Assembly (NCBI GenBank): GCA_942490855.1
Contig: CALNYS010000004.1
Location: 1,054,001 to 1,118,000, forward strand
Origin: CALNYS01 sp942490855
GTDB taxonomy: Bacteria; Planctomycetota; Phycisphaerae; Phycisphaerales; UBA1924
Direction of reading: 5' to 3'
DNA length: 64,000 nucleotides
A program made the position numbers and the translations under genes. The notes beneath the pieces are model-generated. The model ran no database searches and was not told the origin of the DNA. It worked only from the letters and a program-made list of their open reading frames with translations. Shown one piece after another: positions 1 to 7,682 of the stretch (positions within the stretch are counted from its first letter, which is position 1; each line of letters opens with the position of its first letter).

Positions 1-1
1 G

Positions 2-1366
2 GGGCTGGTCCTGACGGACCACGGCGCGCTCGTCGACCTCATCGCGCTCCAGGAGCAGATCGCCCTGACCCGCACCAAGCTCCCGCGCCGCCCGCGTCTG
101 GGCGAGATCGCCGTGAGCGACGCGGTGTCGGTGGTGCCCGACCGCCTCGCGCTCCGCCCGCTCTTTTCCTCGCTCGACAGCGACCACTCGATGGCCCTGC
201 TCGCGGGCGACGACGTGGTCGAGGCGTGGGAGTTCGACCCCGACGGCGGGCTGCGCCGGCGATGGAGCTCCCCGCTCGACCCGGCGATGTCGCTGCTGCG
301 CCTCGACAGCCTCGGCGCGGTCGTCAGCCTCGGCTACGACGACCGCCGTCGTCTCGCGCGCCTGAACGGGCGCACGGGCGAGACGGTCTGGGAAACGCCC
401 CCCTTTATGTCTGTCTTCCCCGAGGGCACCGCGCCCGGCGCGGGCGAGACGGTGCCGCTGCCCGCGGGGTCGGTGCGCCCGCGCAGCGAGATCCTCGTGG
501 CGATGCGCGACGACTCGGCGGCCCTCGTCGAGCGATCCGGGCGCGTCGCGGGGTACGACATCGCCGAGGGGCGCCTGCTGTGGGCCCGCGACATCGGGAT
601 CGCGCAGGTGTTCGACGCGGCCGAGTCGGGCGGGCTGCTGGTGGCGGTGGGCGCCCGGCGGCGCATGGACCCCGGCTCGCGTCTGAACTTCGCGCCCGAG
701 GGCGTGGTGGTGGACATCAACTCCGGGCGTGAGATCGCCCGCCTGAGCCTGGATGAGGCCCGCCCGCGATGGGTCCGCGCCACGCGCGACGGCGTGGCGG
801 TGGTCGGTTCCGACCGCGGCATCTTCGGGTTCGACCTCGCGACCGGCGAGCTGCTCTGGCAGACCGACGACGCCTCGGCCCGGCGCACGATCGAGGCGTG
901 GCAGTTCCCGGGGCGATTGATCGTCCTCGACGGGGGCGGCGCGCTGTGGCAGGTGGAGATCGAGAGCGGGGAGCTCACCCGCACCGCCCTCGAGACGCGC
1001 AACCGTCTCGACGGCGACGTGACGACGATCGAGGCGGTTCCGGCCGGCGACTCGGCGGTCCTCGCCCTGCCGCGCGGGATCACGATCTACGACCGGCGCG
1101 GCGCGCTCGTGGGGGTGGACCACCGCGAGGCGCTCACGACGCTCGGGCCCCTCGCGTTCGGCGAGCACTGCGCGGTCACCCTCGAGCAGCGCGGCTTCGA
1201 GCCGAGGCTCTACGAGGCGCGGGTGATCGAGCTGACGTCCGGGCGCCTGCTCCAGAGCAAGCTGCTCGAGCTGCCGGCCCGCCCGCATTCGGTGGATCTG
1301 ATCGACGGGCGGGTGATTATCGGCGCGGGCGGGGGCGTCGTCGTCCTCGACGCCACGGGCGAGTAG
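2..1366 (+). CDS. PQQ-like beta-propeller repeat protein, 5' end outside window
   Basis: The reading frame is open to the left edge, so the true start lies upstream and only the last ~455 residues are seen. The protein is built of repeated blade-like segments (for example VVGSDRGIFGFDLATGELLW and RSGRVAGYDIAEGRLLWAR) with the 'DxxTGexlW' pattern of PQQ-like/WD40-like beta-propellers. Such folds usually act as binding scaffolds; no catalytic motif is visible. An in-frame GTG at 113 is possible but the upstream frame also reads like protein (LTDHGALVDLIALQEQIAL), which favours an upstream start. It is followed after 30 bases by the DUF721 gene on the same strand. Substrate and location are unknown. 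Confidence 0.75.
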   Translation, partial: GLVLTDHGALVDLIALQEQIALTRTKLPRRPRLGEIAVSDAVSVVPDRLALRPLFSSLDSDHSMALLAGDDVVEAWEFDPDGGLRRRWSSPLDPAMSLLRLDSLGAVVSLGYDDRRRLARLNGRTGETVWETPPFMSVFPEGTAPGAGETVPLPAGSVRPRSEILVAMRDDSAALVERSGRVAGYDIAEGRLLWARDIGIAQVFDAAESGGLLVAVGARRRMDPGSRLNFAPEGVVVDINSGREIARLSLDEARPRWVRATRDGVAVVGSDRGIFGFDLATGELLWQTDDASARRTIEAWQFPGRLIVLDGGGALWQVEIESGELTRTALETRNRLDGDVTTIEAVPAGDSAVLALPRGITIYDRRGALVGVDHREALTTLGPLAFGEHCAVTLEQRGFEPRLYEARVIELTSGRLLQSKLLELPARPHSVDLIDGRVIIGAGGGVVVLDATGE

Positions 1367-1396
1367 CCCGTCCCCCGCGAGCGGTACACTCACACC

Positions 1397-1786
1397 GTGG
1401 ACGAACCCAACGAAGCAACCCGGAGCGAGGACCGCGCGGCGGCGGCGGTGATCGACCGCCTGCGCCGCACCCGCGCCCGGCGCGACGTCGGGGTGCGTCT
1501 GGACGCGGTGCTCGCGTTCCAAGATGAGGCGATCAAGAAACTCCGCCGTCGTCTCGGCAGCGCCGGCGCGGCGTGGAGCGCGTGCTGCCCGGCGGACCTC
1601 GCGGAGCGGACGTGCCCCTCGGGGCTCAAGGCCGGCGTGCTGCGGGTGGGCGTGAACGACGCGTCAACGCGCTACCGCGTGGACCGCTGGCTCCGCTCGG
1701 GCGGGCTGGACGAGCTCCAGCGGGCGTCGGCCGCGCCGCTGCGCCGCGTGTGGCTCGAGATCCGCCAGGACGGCACACAGGCATAA
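1397..1786 (+). CDS. DUF721 (DciA-like) domain protein
   Basis: A 129-residue protein starting at GTG. It shows the DUF721 layout: a basic helical N-terminus, then 'CPADLAERTCPSGLKAGVLRVGVNDASTRYRVDR' type strand-helix content in which the 'L..G.L.V.V..ss....L' pattern is typical of the domain. In other bacteria the family includes DciA, which loads the replicative helicase; the assignment of that role here is inference from the family. The gene sits between the propeller gene and a small zinc-ribbon gene on the same strand and may share their transcript. No frame damage is seen. Confidence 0.6.
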   Translation: MDEPNEATRSEDRAAAAVIDRLRRTRARRDVGVRLDAVLAFQDEAIKKLRRRLGSAGAAWSACCPADLAERTCPSGLKAGVLRVGVNDASTRYRVDRWLRSGGLDELQRASAAPLRRVWLEIRQDGTQA

Positions 1787-1799
1787 AAGGGAGCGAGAC

Positions 1800-2066
1800 A
1801 TGGGGTGCTGCGGCGGACCGCAACAGTGCGAGAACTTCGATTCGGACCATGAGGGCCTCAGCGAGGCGGATCTCGCCCGTTTCGGCGGGGACGAGGCCGT
1901 GTGCCGGAACTGCGGCGAGGACATCTACGCGGACGCCCCGATGTGCCCCCGCTGCGGCGAGGCGGTGCTCGCTGGCGACCCCGAGGGCGGCTTCACCAAG
2001 GGCATCGCGTTCCCGCTCATCATCGTGGGGATGGTGGGCCTGATGCTCGTGCTGGTGCTGCTGTGA
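1800..2066 (+). CDS. small zinc-ribbon membrane protein
   Basis: An 88-residue protein with a central zinc-ribbon, CxxC (CRNCGE) and CxxC (CPRCGE) about 15 residues apart, followed by one C-terminal hydrophobic helix (FPLIIVGMVGLMLVLVLL). The N-terminus is Cys-rich (MGCCGG). The likely arrangement is a cytoplasmic metal-binding ribbon anchored in the inner membrane. The ATG at 1800 lies 14 bases after the stop of the DUF721 gene, with GGGAG just upstream. Its stop codon overlaps the GTG start of the next gene (GTGA), indicating translational coupling. Function is not known. Confidence 0.65.
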   Translation: MGCCGGPQQCENFDSDHEGLSEADLARFGGDEAVCRNCGEDIYADAPMCPRCGEAVLAGDPEGGFTKGIAFPLIIVGMVGLMLVLVLL

Positions 2067-2554
2067 GACGGATCGCGGCGCTTGCGCTTGCGCTGGGGCT
2101 CTTACCGGGGTGCGCCGCTTCCGGCGGTCGGGGGGCGCCCGTGCCCGTTGACGACCGCGCGCCCTTCACCGCCGTCGCGATGCGCGCTCACCCGCTCACC
2201 CGGCTTGTGCGCGAGAACGGCATCCCCGTGCGGGTCGAGGCTCACGTGGAGTTTTTCGATCACTGGGGGCACACCGCCAAGGCGATGGGGACGCTGCGGT
2301 TTGAGCTCAGCGGGGCCTCGGGGCAGGGGGCCGGGGACCCGGACCGCTCGGCCGCCGAGCCCGTGCGATGGGCGGCGATCGATCTCAAAAACCCCTCGGC
2401 CAGCTCGCGGGCCTTCGACCCGGCGACGGGCACCTACTGGGTGCGCCTGTCGCTCCCGAGCGACGTCACGCTCGGCGGGTCGCCCACGCTCGAGGTCGTC
2501 TTCACGGGGCGTGACGACCGCCGGATGGTGTCGTCTTCGATTGAGCTGGAATGA
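2063..2554 (+). CDS. putative lipoprotein
   Basis: Start chosen at GTG 2063, which overlaps the previous stop as GTGA and gives a clean lipoprotein signal: two basic residues, a hydrophobic stretch (IAALALALGLLPG) and a lipobox Cys (LLPGC). A longer frame upstream would run inside the zinc-ribbon gene and destroy this signal. The mature part (about 145 residues) is predicted to be beta-rich ('VEAHVEFFDHWGHTAKAMG', 'WVRLSLPSDVTLGGSPTLEV'). No family is recognised. Because it is coupled to the zinc-ribbon membrane protein, the two may act together at the envelope. Confidence 0.6.
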   Translation: MRRIAALALALGLLPGCAASGGRGAPVPVDDRAPFTAVAMRAHPLTRLVRENGIPVRVEAHVEFFDHWGHTAKAMGTLRFELSGASGQGAGDPDRSAAEPVRWAAIDLKNPSASSRAFDPATGTYWVRLSLPSDVTLGGSPTLEVVFTGRDDRRMVSSSIELE

Positions 2555-2589
2555 GCCGCCCGTGAGCGGGTGCGCGTGCGGACGTCTTT

Positions 2590-2897
2590 TTAACCGAGAA
2601 GGTCGAAGTCGTTGATGAGGTTATCGGCCGCGGCGTCGAGGTTATCGGCAGTAAGGTAGGTGCCGTTTTCGATCGAGGTGCGGACCCGGTTGACGATCTC
2701 GGAGCGGACCTCCGGTGTTTCAGAAAGCTTGCTCAGGAGGCGGGCGCGGTCAGAGAGCTCGACCTGGTCGAGTCGCTGGCGCGGCGAGAGCGGTGCGTGC
2801 GAATCCGCCTCTGAGGCCCGTGACGACGGTAGTAAGTGGGGGCGGGCACACGTCCCGCGGCGGTGGTGTTCACGAGGTTGGGGCTGATCTCGCTCAT
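2590..2897 (-). CDS. flgM: FlgM-like anti-sigma-28 factor, one frameshift
   Basis: Read leftwards from ATG at 2897 the first 21 residues (MSEISPNLVNTTAAGRVPAP) are in one frame. From about 2836 down to the TAA at 2590-2592 the protein continues in another frame: SRASEADSHAPLSPRQRLDQ, then VELSDRARLLSKL and VRSEIVNRVRTSIENGTYL, with an acidic end. The 'VELSDRARLL...VR...V..lR..I..GtY' pattern is the FlgM C-terminal sigma-28-binding helix region. The break falls at a five-C tract (2838-2842 on the complementary strand); one extra C would restore a single frame of about 102 residues. FlgM holds back FliA until the hook is complete, which fits the fliS and fliD genes elsewhere in the window. The frame break may be a sequencing error. 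Confidence 0.7.
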
Positions 2898-2984
2898 GGG
2901 TCTGTGCGTCCTTACTCTACTAGGGAGGAGTGGTACTGTTTCATCGTCCACCCCCCGGCGACAACGCCAATACGGAGAGGCCCG

Positions 2985-3782
2985 ATGAGGCGATTCGTTC
3001 ATATTTTGTTTGTGACCCTCGCCGCGACCGCCCTCTTGGGGTGCGCGTCCGACGACGGCGGGGCGGCCGCGTACCGAGAGGATTTCAGCGAGGTCTTCGG
3101 CTCCTCGGACCGCCCCGGGGCGACCCAGGGCGACGCGCCGTGGGCGATCGTGCTGCGGGCGTTCTCGGGGGGCGGGGCGATGGACCGTGCGGCCGCGGCC
3201 GCGGAGGGCTTCCGCGACGGGGCCGGCCTCGGGTCGGCCCGCGCGGTGGCGCGCTCGAGCGGGGCGGTGGTGGTCTTCGGCGGGTACCCGTCTCCGGACG
3301 ACCGCACCGCTCAGCGCGATCTGCAACGCGTCAAGGCGATGGAGATTGAGGGGGCGAGGCCTTTCTCCGGGGCGTTCCTGTCGCCCAGGGCGGCGTGGAG
3401 ATGGGATCCGTGCCCGAGCTGAGCTTGCTCAACGCGAAGGAGCAACACGGGCAGGGTGCGAAATACACGCTTCAGGTGGGGGTCTACGAGAGCACGGACC
3501 GGCCGCGAGGCGATGGCGTGCGGCGGAAAGGCGGCGGTGGCAGCTGCGCCGCAAGACGGGGAGCTCGCGTTTTATTACCACGGGCCCACGAAAAGCATGG
3601 TGACGGTGGGGCTCTTTGGGGATCGGGACTACGACCCGGCGACGGATCGGCGTTCAGACCGGCTTTTACAGACTCAGCGACGGTTCCCCAACAACATGCT
3701 CAACGGGCGGACGATCATCGAGCGGCGCATCGGTGGGAACCGGACCCAGCCGAGCTCGCTGGTGATGGTGCCCGGGAGCTAA
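2985..3782 (+). pseudogene. exported SPOR-like lipoprotein, frame-broken
   Basis: The ATG at 2985 opens a lipoprotein signal (RRFVHILFVTLAATALLGC). About 125 residues follow with alternating helix and strand (WAIVLRAF...; SSGAVVVFGGYPSPDD; AQRDLQRVKAMEI), which recalls a SPOR-like fold. The frame then changes near 3365-3390 (continuing as GSVPELSLLNAKEQHGQGAK, YTLQVGVYEST) and changes back near 3490-3540 (continuing as GELAFYYHGPTKSMVTVGLF, RRFPNNMLNGRTIIE) to a stop at 3780-3782. A further slip inside 3505-3535 is possible. The parts make sense as one ~260-residue protein with two similar halves, so this is either a decayed gene or one damaged by indel errors. The similarity to SPOR is by pattern only. 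Confidence 0.55.
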
Positions 3783-3835
3783 CCAACGGCCGATAAGCGA
3801 TGTGCGCGTTTTCTGCGCGTTTTCTCGTTTGGGTG

Positions 3836-3863
3836 TTGCGGTGGAGTCCTGTTCCGCTACCAT
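3836..3863 (+). promoter_or_regulatory. candidate sigma-70 promoter
   Basis: TTGCGG at 3836-3841 and TACCAT at 3858-3863 with a 16-base spacer. It lies in a gene-free stretch and would start transcription near 3870, upstream of a hairpin-rich segment ending in an intrinsic terminator. Prediction from consensus only. Confidence 0.35.
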
Positions 3864-3869
3864 CAGGCG

Positions 3870-4043
3870 GTGAGTCTCGGCGGTCACCTTGCACAGGTGG
3901 TCCATCGGTCCGACAACTAGAGGTGAGAGAGAGCGAGCGTCATTGAGGTGAGTCGTGCGCGGGTGGTTTTCGCGAAAAAACCGCGAATGGTTTGTGCTAG
4001 GCGTGTGCTTCTGGCGGAGAACGGCTTGAGAGAGGCCGTTTTT
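3870..4043 (+). ncRNA. candidate small RNA 1, family unknown
   Basis: A segment of about 174 bases with no convincing reading frame, bounded by a candidate promoter and a good intrinsic terminator. Visible hairpins include CACCT/AGGTG at 3886-3899 and CGCGG...TTTTCGCGAAAA...CCGCG around 3959-3985. It lacks the conserved cores of SRP RNA, RNase P RNA and tmRNA that can be recognised by eye. It lies between a broken lipoprotein gene and the exchanger gene. Whether it is a separate transcript or the first half of one longer RNA running to 4250 cannot be decided from sequence alone. Confidence 0.4.
4020..4043 (+). terminator. intrinsic terminator
   Basis: Inverted repeat AACGGC (4020-4025) / GCCGTT (4035-4040) around a 9-base loop, followed directly by a run of T to 4043. 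Reads as a terminator on the plus strand. Confidence 0.6.
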
Positions 4044-4048
4044 CAGGC

Positions 4049-4077
4049 GTGACGCCCAAGGTTATCGCACCTATGCT
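4049..4077 (+). promoter_or_regulatory. candidate sigma-70 promoter
   Basis: GTGACG at 4049-4054 and TATGCT at 4072-4077 with a 17-base spacer, placed just after the preceding terminator. A start near 4084 would give a transcript that ends at the strong terminator at 4214-4249. Confidence 0.4.
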
Positions 4078-4083
4078 GCGTGC

Positions 4084-4250
4084 CCCGCGGAAGCGGGGGC
4101 TATGTGGTTTCTTTCGGGTCGATGCGTCTGGGGCGTTTTTTCGTCCGCTTGCGGACGGGTAAGAGGGAACGCACCCCACCACGGTGCCGCCACGCGACCC
4201 GAGAGAACATTTGCCGTCCGCGCCTGGGCAGAGGTGCGGACGGTTTTTTC
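4084..4250 (+). ncRNA. candidate small RNA 2, highly structured
   Basis: About 167 bases with three clear structural elements and no plausible protein. First, a 5' hairpin CCCCGC-GGAA-GCGGGG (near 4083-4098). Second, a 13-bp stem between 4109-4121 and 4195-4207 that pairs throughout with a single G-U. Inside it lie a second stem (TGGGGCGT near 4129 with ACGCACCCCA near 4180) and a hairpin CGTCCGC/GCGGACG at 4142-4157. Third, a terminator hairpin. The length and long imperfect rod recall 6S RNA in general shape, but the 5' and 3' ends do not pair with each other as 6S ends do, so I do not assign that name. Confidence 0.5.
4214..4249 (+). terminator. strong intrinsic terminator
   Basis: Perfect 8-bp stem CCGTCCGC (4214-4221) / GCGGACGG (4236-4243) followed by six T. 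It ends the structured RNA on the plus strand, since the next gene downstream is on the opposite strand. Confidence 0.8.
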
Positions 4251-4311
4251 TTTTTGCATTGCAGTGTCGTTGGTTTCGAGGACCCCCCGCTGCGGGGGTT
4301 ACGGCACCCGG

Positions 4312-5299
4312 TCAGACGCAGGCTTCGACTTCGTAGGTGAGGCTCCCGGCGTAGAGGGTCAGCAGCACGGCACCCTCGAGTCTGCTGATCGAAGCCACTT
4401 GTCGTTTTGCTCATGGGGACCAGCACGAGCGCGAGCATGAGCATCGCGCTGAGGGCCCGCAGCCCGCCCTGGGGGACGGGCGTCGGGGTAATGGTCGCGG
4501 TGACGCCGAGGACGAGCAGGATGTTGAAGAGGTTGGAGCCGACGACGTTCCCGACAGCGATATCGACCTGACCACGGCGCGCGGCCATGAGAGACGTGGC
4601 GAGCTCGGGCAGGCTGGTCGCGATGGCGACGACGGTCAGCCCGATGACGGCTTCGGACAGCCCGATGGCCTCGGCGACACCGACCGCACCACGCTCCGCG
4701 AGCGCCCCACCGAGCACAAGCATCGCGAGCCCACCAATGAGCATCCCAAACGCCAGCCACGCAGGAGGGGGGTCTCAGGCTTGACGGCTTCCCTGACCGT
4801 GCGGGATGAGCGTCGCCTTTTGCTGGCGCCGCTCTTGAGCATGAGAAACAGGAAGACCGGCGAACCCGGCGAGGAGGACGATGCCGTCGAGACGGGCGAA
4901 GCCGGGCGTGGCGCGGCGCTTGGGGCGCGTGTAGGCGAGCACGACGGCGGCGAGGGACGCCCCGATCATCAACGGGATCTCACGTTTGAGAAGCGAGGTG
5001 TGGACGGCCATCGGTTTGATGAGCGCCGAGATCCCGAGGATGAGCCCGATGTTGGCGATGTTGGACCCGACGATGTTCCCGAAGGAGAGGTCGGTGTTCC
5101 CGTTGAGGGCGGCCGCGGCGTTGAGCGCGAGCTCGGGCGCGCTGGTGCCGAACGCGACGACGGTGAGCCCGACGACGAGGGGCGGGATGCCCAGGCGCGA
5201 CGCGAGGGCGACGGCGCCGCGCACGAGGACGTCGCCCCCGACGAGGAGGAGGACGATGCCTGCGGCGAGGAGGCCGGCGTCTTGGAGCCAACTGGGCAT
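4312..5299 (-). pseudogene. Na+/Ca2+ exchanger family (YrbG-like), three frame breaks
   Basis: Read leftwards from ATG 5299 the N-terminal half is intact. It carries an alpha-repeat motif (VVGLTVVAFGTSAPELALN) and GNIVGSNIANIGLILGISAL. Near 4845-4870 the frame shifts to a hydrophilic loop (LMLKSGASKRRRSSRTVREA), and near 4755-4775 it shifts back to the second half. That half has the matching repeat (IGLTVVAIATSLPELATSL and GNVVGSNLFNILLVLGV). Near 4390-4400 a third shift leads to the final helix (ISRLEGAVLLTLYAGSLTYE) and a TGA at 4312-4314. All family elements are present in order and the total length is normal (~325 residues). The damage is therefore small indels, either sequencing errors or recent decay. 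The product would be an inner-membrane cation antiporter. Confidence 0.75.
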
Positions 5300-5329
5300 G
5301 GGTCGGTCGCTCGGGGTTTCCGGAGAGGA

Positions 5330-5481
5330 TCGCTCCCTCTCCCCTGGCCCCTCTCCCTCGGGGAGAGGGTGATGGAGGACGAGCTTCGCTCGCGGTCTGG
5401 TTGTAACCCCTCCCCCCAGCCCTCTCCCGGTGGGAGGAGGGGGCGGAAGGGGAGGGCCCTCTCCCCGGGGGAGAGGGGAGG
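5330..5481. repeat. imperfect CTCTCCC/GGGAGAG palindromic repeat patch
   Basis: Three inverted-repeat units in about 150 bases (CCCTCTCCC...GGGAGAGGG type), at 5348-5370, 5418-5440 and 5456-5477, lying between the exchanger and purB genes. The same kind of unit occurs twice inside thiE at 23352-23480, so it is dispersed in this genome. It has the look of a REP-like or small non-autonomous mobile repeat; folded RNA from it could also end transcription between purB and the exchanger. Confidence 0.65.
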
Positions 5482-5482
5482 G

Positions 5483-6937
5483 TTAGACGTGGGGTTCGGC
5501 GGCGGGGGCGAGGCGGTCGCTGTAGCGGGTGCGGACGGGTGCGGCGACCTCTTCGAGGAAGCGGTCCACCTGGCGCGCCGCGAGGCCGACGTAGGCGGAA
5601 GGGTCGAGGAGGGCCTCGACGTCCACGTCATCGAGCAGCGGTTCGTCCGCGAGGCGGTTGAGGAGGTCGTTGGGCTTGCCCTCGTCCTTGACGACGCTGG
5701 CCGCGGCGCGGGAGTGCTTGCGGATGGCCTCGTGGATCTCCTGGCGGTCGCCGCCGCGTTTGACGGCTTCCATCATGACGTTTTCGGTGGCCATGAAGGG
5801 CATCTCGGCGCGGAGGTTGGCGCGGGTGGGCCCGTCGTGGACGACCAGCCCGGAGCCGACGTTGTGGAGGAGGTCGAGGGCGCCGTCGAGGGCGAGGAAG
5901 GACTCGGGGAGCGAGAGTCGGCGGTTGGCCGAGTCGTCGAGCGTGCGCTCGAGCCACTGGGTGGCGGCGGTCTGGAGGGCGTTGGGGGCGAGGTTCATCA
6001 CGAAACGGCAGAGCCCGGTGGCGCGTTCGCAGCGCATGGGGTTCTGCTTGTAGGGCATCGCGGAGGAGCCGATCTGCGCGCTCGCGACGGGCTCGTCCAC
6101 TTCCTTGCGGTTGGAGAGGAGGCGGATGTCGTTGCAGATCTTGTGGACGCAGGCGGCGAGTGCGGCGAGCTCGGAGAGGACGAACGCGTCGATGACGCGG
6201 GGGTAGGTCTGCCCGGTCAGGAGGAGGCGCTGGGCGTCGGTCTCGAATCCGAAGGCGGCCGAGACGCGCCGGTCGAGCTCGGCGACCTTCTCGTGATCGC
6301 CCTCGAAGAGGTTGAGGAAGGAGGCCTGGGTGCCGGTGGCGCCCTTGGTCCCGCGGAAGCGGAGCTCGTCGCGGGTGCGTTCGGCGCGTTCGAGGCAGAG
6401 GGAGAGGTCGTAGGCCCAGCCGGCGCAGCGCCGACCCATGGTGGTGGGCTGGGCGGGCTGGTAGTGGGTGAAGGCGAGGGCGGGGAGGTCGCGGTGGGTC
6501 TCGGCGAGGTCTGCGAGGACGTCGATGGCCCGTGCGGTCTTGACGCAGACGAGGTCGAGCGCGTCGCGGAGGAGGAGGGTCTCGGCGTTGCAGTTGACGA
6601 ACTGGCTGGTGGCGCCGAGGTGGATGATTGGTTTGGCGTCGGGGGCGAGCTCGCCCAGGAGGTGGACGTGTGCCATGACGTCGTGGCGGAGCTCGCGTTC
6701 GATCTGGGCGGCGCGGTCGAGCTGCTCGGGGGTGACGTCGAGGTTGGCGGCGATCGCGTCGAGCTGGCCCTGGGTGATCTCGAGGCCGAGGTCTTTCTCG
6801 GCGGAGGCGAGCGCGTGCCAGAGTCGGCGCCAGAGGCCGAATTTTTTGCGGGGTGACCAGAGCGCCTGCATCTCGCGGGAGGCGAAGCGGAGGGCGAGCG
6901 GGGAGACGTAGGCGTCGATGTCGGTTTGGTGTGCCAT
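5483..6937 (-). CDS. purB: adenylosuccinate lyase
   Basis: A full-length 484-residue lyase of the fumarase/aspartase superfamily. It makes AMP from adenylosuccinate and AICAR from SAICAR in purine synthesis, in the cytoplasm. The signature loop SSAMPYKQNPMRCE (around residue 290) carries the flexible catalytic serine region and the 'PxKxNP' motif. Other conserved pieces are HLGATSQFVNCNAET and the catalytic histidine region LAFTHYQPAQPTTMGRR. The ATG at 6937 gives the expected N-terminus. The gene stands alone between the repeat patch and a divergent sigma-factor gene. No frame damage is seen. Confidence 0.95.
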   Translation of the reverse strand: MAHQTDIDAYVSPLALRFASREMQALWSPRKKFGLWRRLWHALASAEKDLGLEITQGQLDAIAANLDVTPEQLDRAAQIERELRHDVMAHVHLLGELAPDAKPIIHLGATSQFVNCNAETLLLRDALDLVCVKTARAIDVLADLAETHRDLPALAFTHYQPAQPTTMGRRCAGWAYDLSLCLERAERTRDELRFRGTKGATGTQASFLNLFEGDHEKVAELDRRVSAAFGFETDAQRLLLTGQTYPRVIDAFVLSELAALAACVHKICNDIRLLSNRKEVDEPVASAQIGSSAMPYKQNPMRCERATGLCRFVMNLAPNALQTAATQWLERTLDDSANRRLSLPESFLALDGALDLLHNVGSGLVVHDGPTRANLRAEMPFMATENVMMEAVKRGGDRQEIHEAIRKHSRAAASVVKDEGKPNDLLNRLADEPLLDDVDVEALLDPSAYVGLAARQVDRFLEEVAAPVRTRYSDRLAPAAEPHV

Positions 6938-7073
6938 TGGTTGCTTCGGACCTTGTGTGGCTGGCTATTGGTAGGATCGGCGCGAGAGTGAGGCCGATCG
7001 TACCCGCGTCGGGCGGTCTGCGAGGGAGCAGTGGCGGTGTCGACCGGTTGCGGAGGACCAGCAGAAGAACGCG

Positions 7074-7682
7074 ATGGATCGCGGCGCGCTCGACGCGGCC
7101 GACGACGCGAGGCTCGTTGCGCGCCTGCAGAGCGGGGACGCCTCGGCGTGGGGGCCGCTGCTGGAGCGGCGTGAGGGGATGATCTACGCGACGTGCCGGC
7201 GGATGGTGTCGGATCCTGAGATCGCTCGGGACCTGACGCAGGACGTGCTGGTGCGTCTGATCGAGAAGATCAACGACTTCGACGGGCGGGCCCGGTTCAG
7301 CACGTGGATGACGCGGATCACGATCAACCACTGCATCAGCTACCTCCGGAAACAGCGCCTGCGCCGCCACGCGAGCCTGGAGGCGCCGGTGGGGCGGTCG
7401 GATTCTGGGACCATCGGGACTTTGGGCTCGACTTTGGAGCAGAGGTCGGAACCCGGGGCGGGCGGCAGCGTCGAATCGGGGGAGGATGCCCGGCGTGTTG
7501 CGCGGGCGATGCGTGCGATCGATCCCGAGCACGCGGCGATCCTGACGCTCCGTGATGTGCAGGGCATGGAATATGCCTACATCGCCGAGGCGCTGGAGGT
7601 GCCCGTGGGGACGGTCAAGAGCCGTCTGTTCCGGGCGCGGGCGGCGCTGCGCGAGCAGGTGGAACGCCAGGAGAGAACGTGA
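7074..7682 (+). CDS. ECF-type RNA polymerase sigma factor
   Basis: A 202-residue sigma-70 family protein with region 2 at about residues 25-95 (REGMIYATCRRMVSDPEIAR, DLTQDVLVRLIEKI, then the FSTWMTRITINHCISYLRK stretch) and region 4 at about 145-200 (LRDVQGMEYAYIAEALEVPV followed by GTVKSRLFRARAAL). There is no region 1 or 3, as usual for the ECF group. A poorly conserved linker separates the two. Its stop overlaps the start of the next gene (TGATG), so it is translationally coupled with that membrane protein, the probable anti-sigma factor. It lies divergent to purB with a 136-base intergenic region. Its target regulon is not evident. Confidence 0.9.
   Translation: MDRGALDAADDARLVARLQSGDASAWGPLLERREGMIYATCRRMVSDPEIARDLTQDVLVRLIEKINDFDGRARFSTWMTRITINHCISYLRKQRLRRHASLEAPVGRSDSGTIGTLGSTLEQRSEPGAGGSVESGEDARRVARAMRAIDPEHAAILTLRDVQGMEYAYIAEALEVPVGTVKSRLFRARAALREQVERQERT

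Noticed and set aside
3870..4250. tmRNA, SRP RNA, RNase P or 6S RNA
   Set aside because: None of the conserved cores (tag frame and tRNA-like ends, SRP tetraloop region, RNase P core motifs, paired 6S ends) could be seen; the stretch is reported as unassigned RNA.
4781..6856. A 691-residue Gly/Glu/Val-rich protein on the plus strand
   Set aside because: It is antisense to the exchanger and purB; the composition is that of a GC-rich shadow frame.
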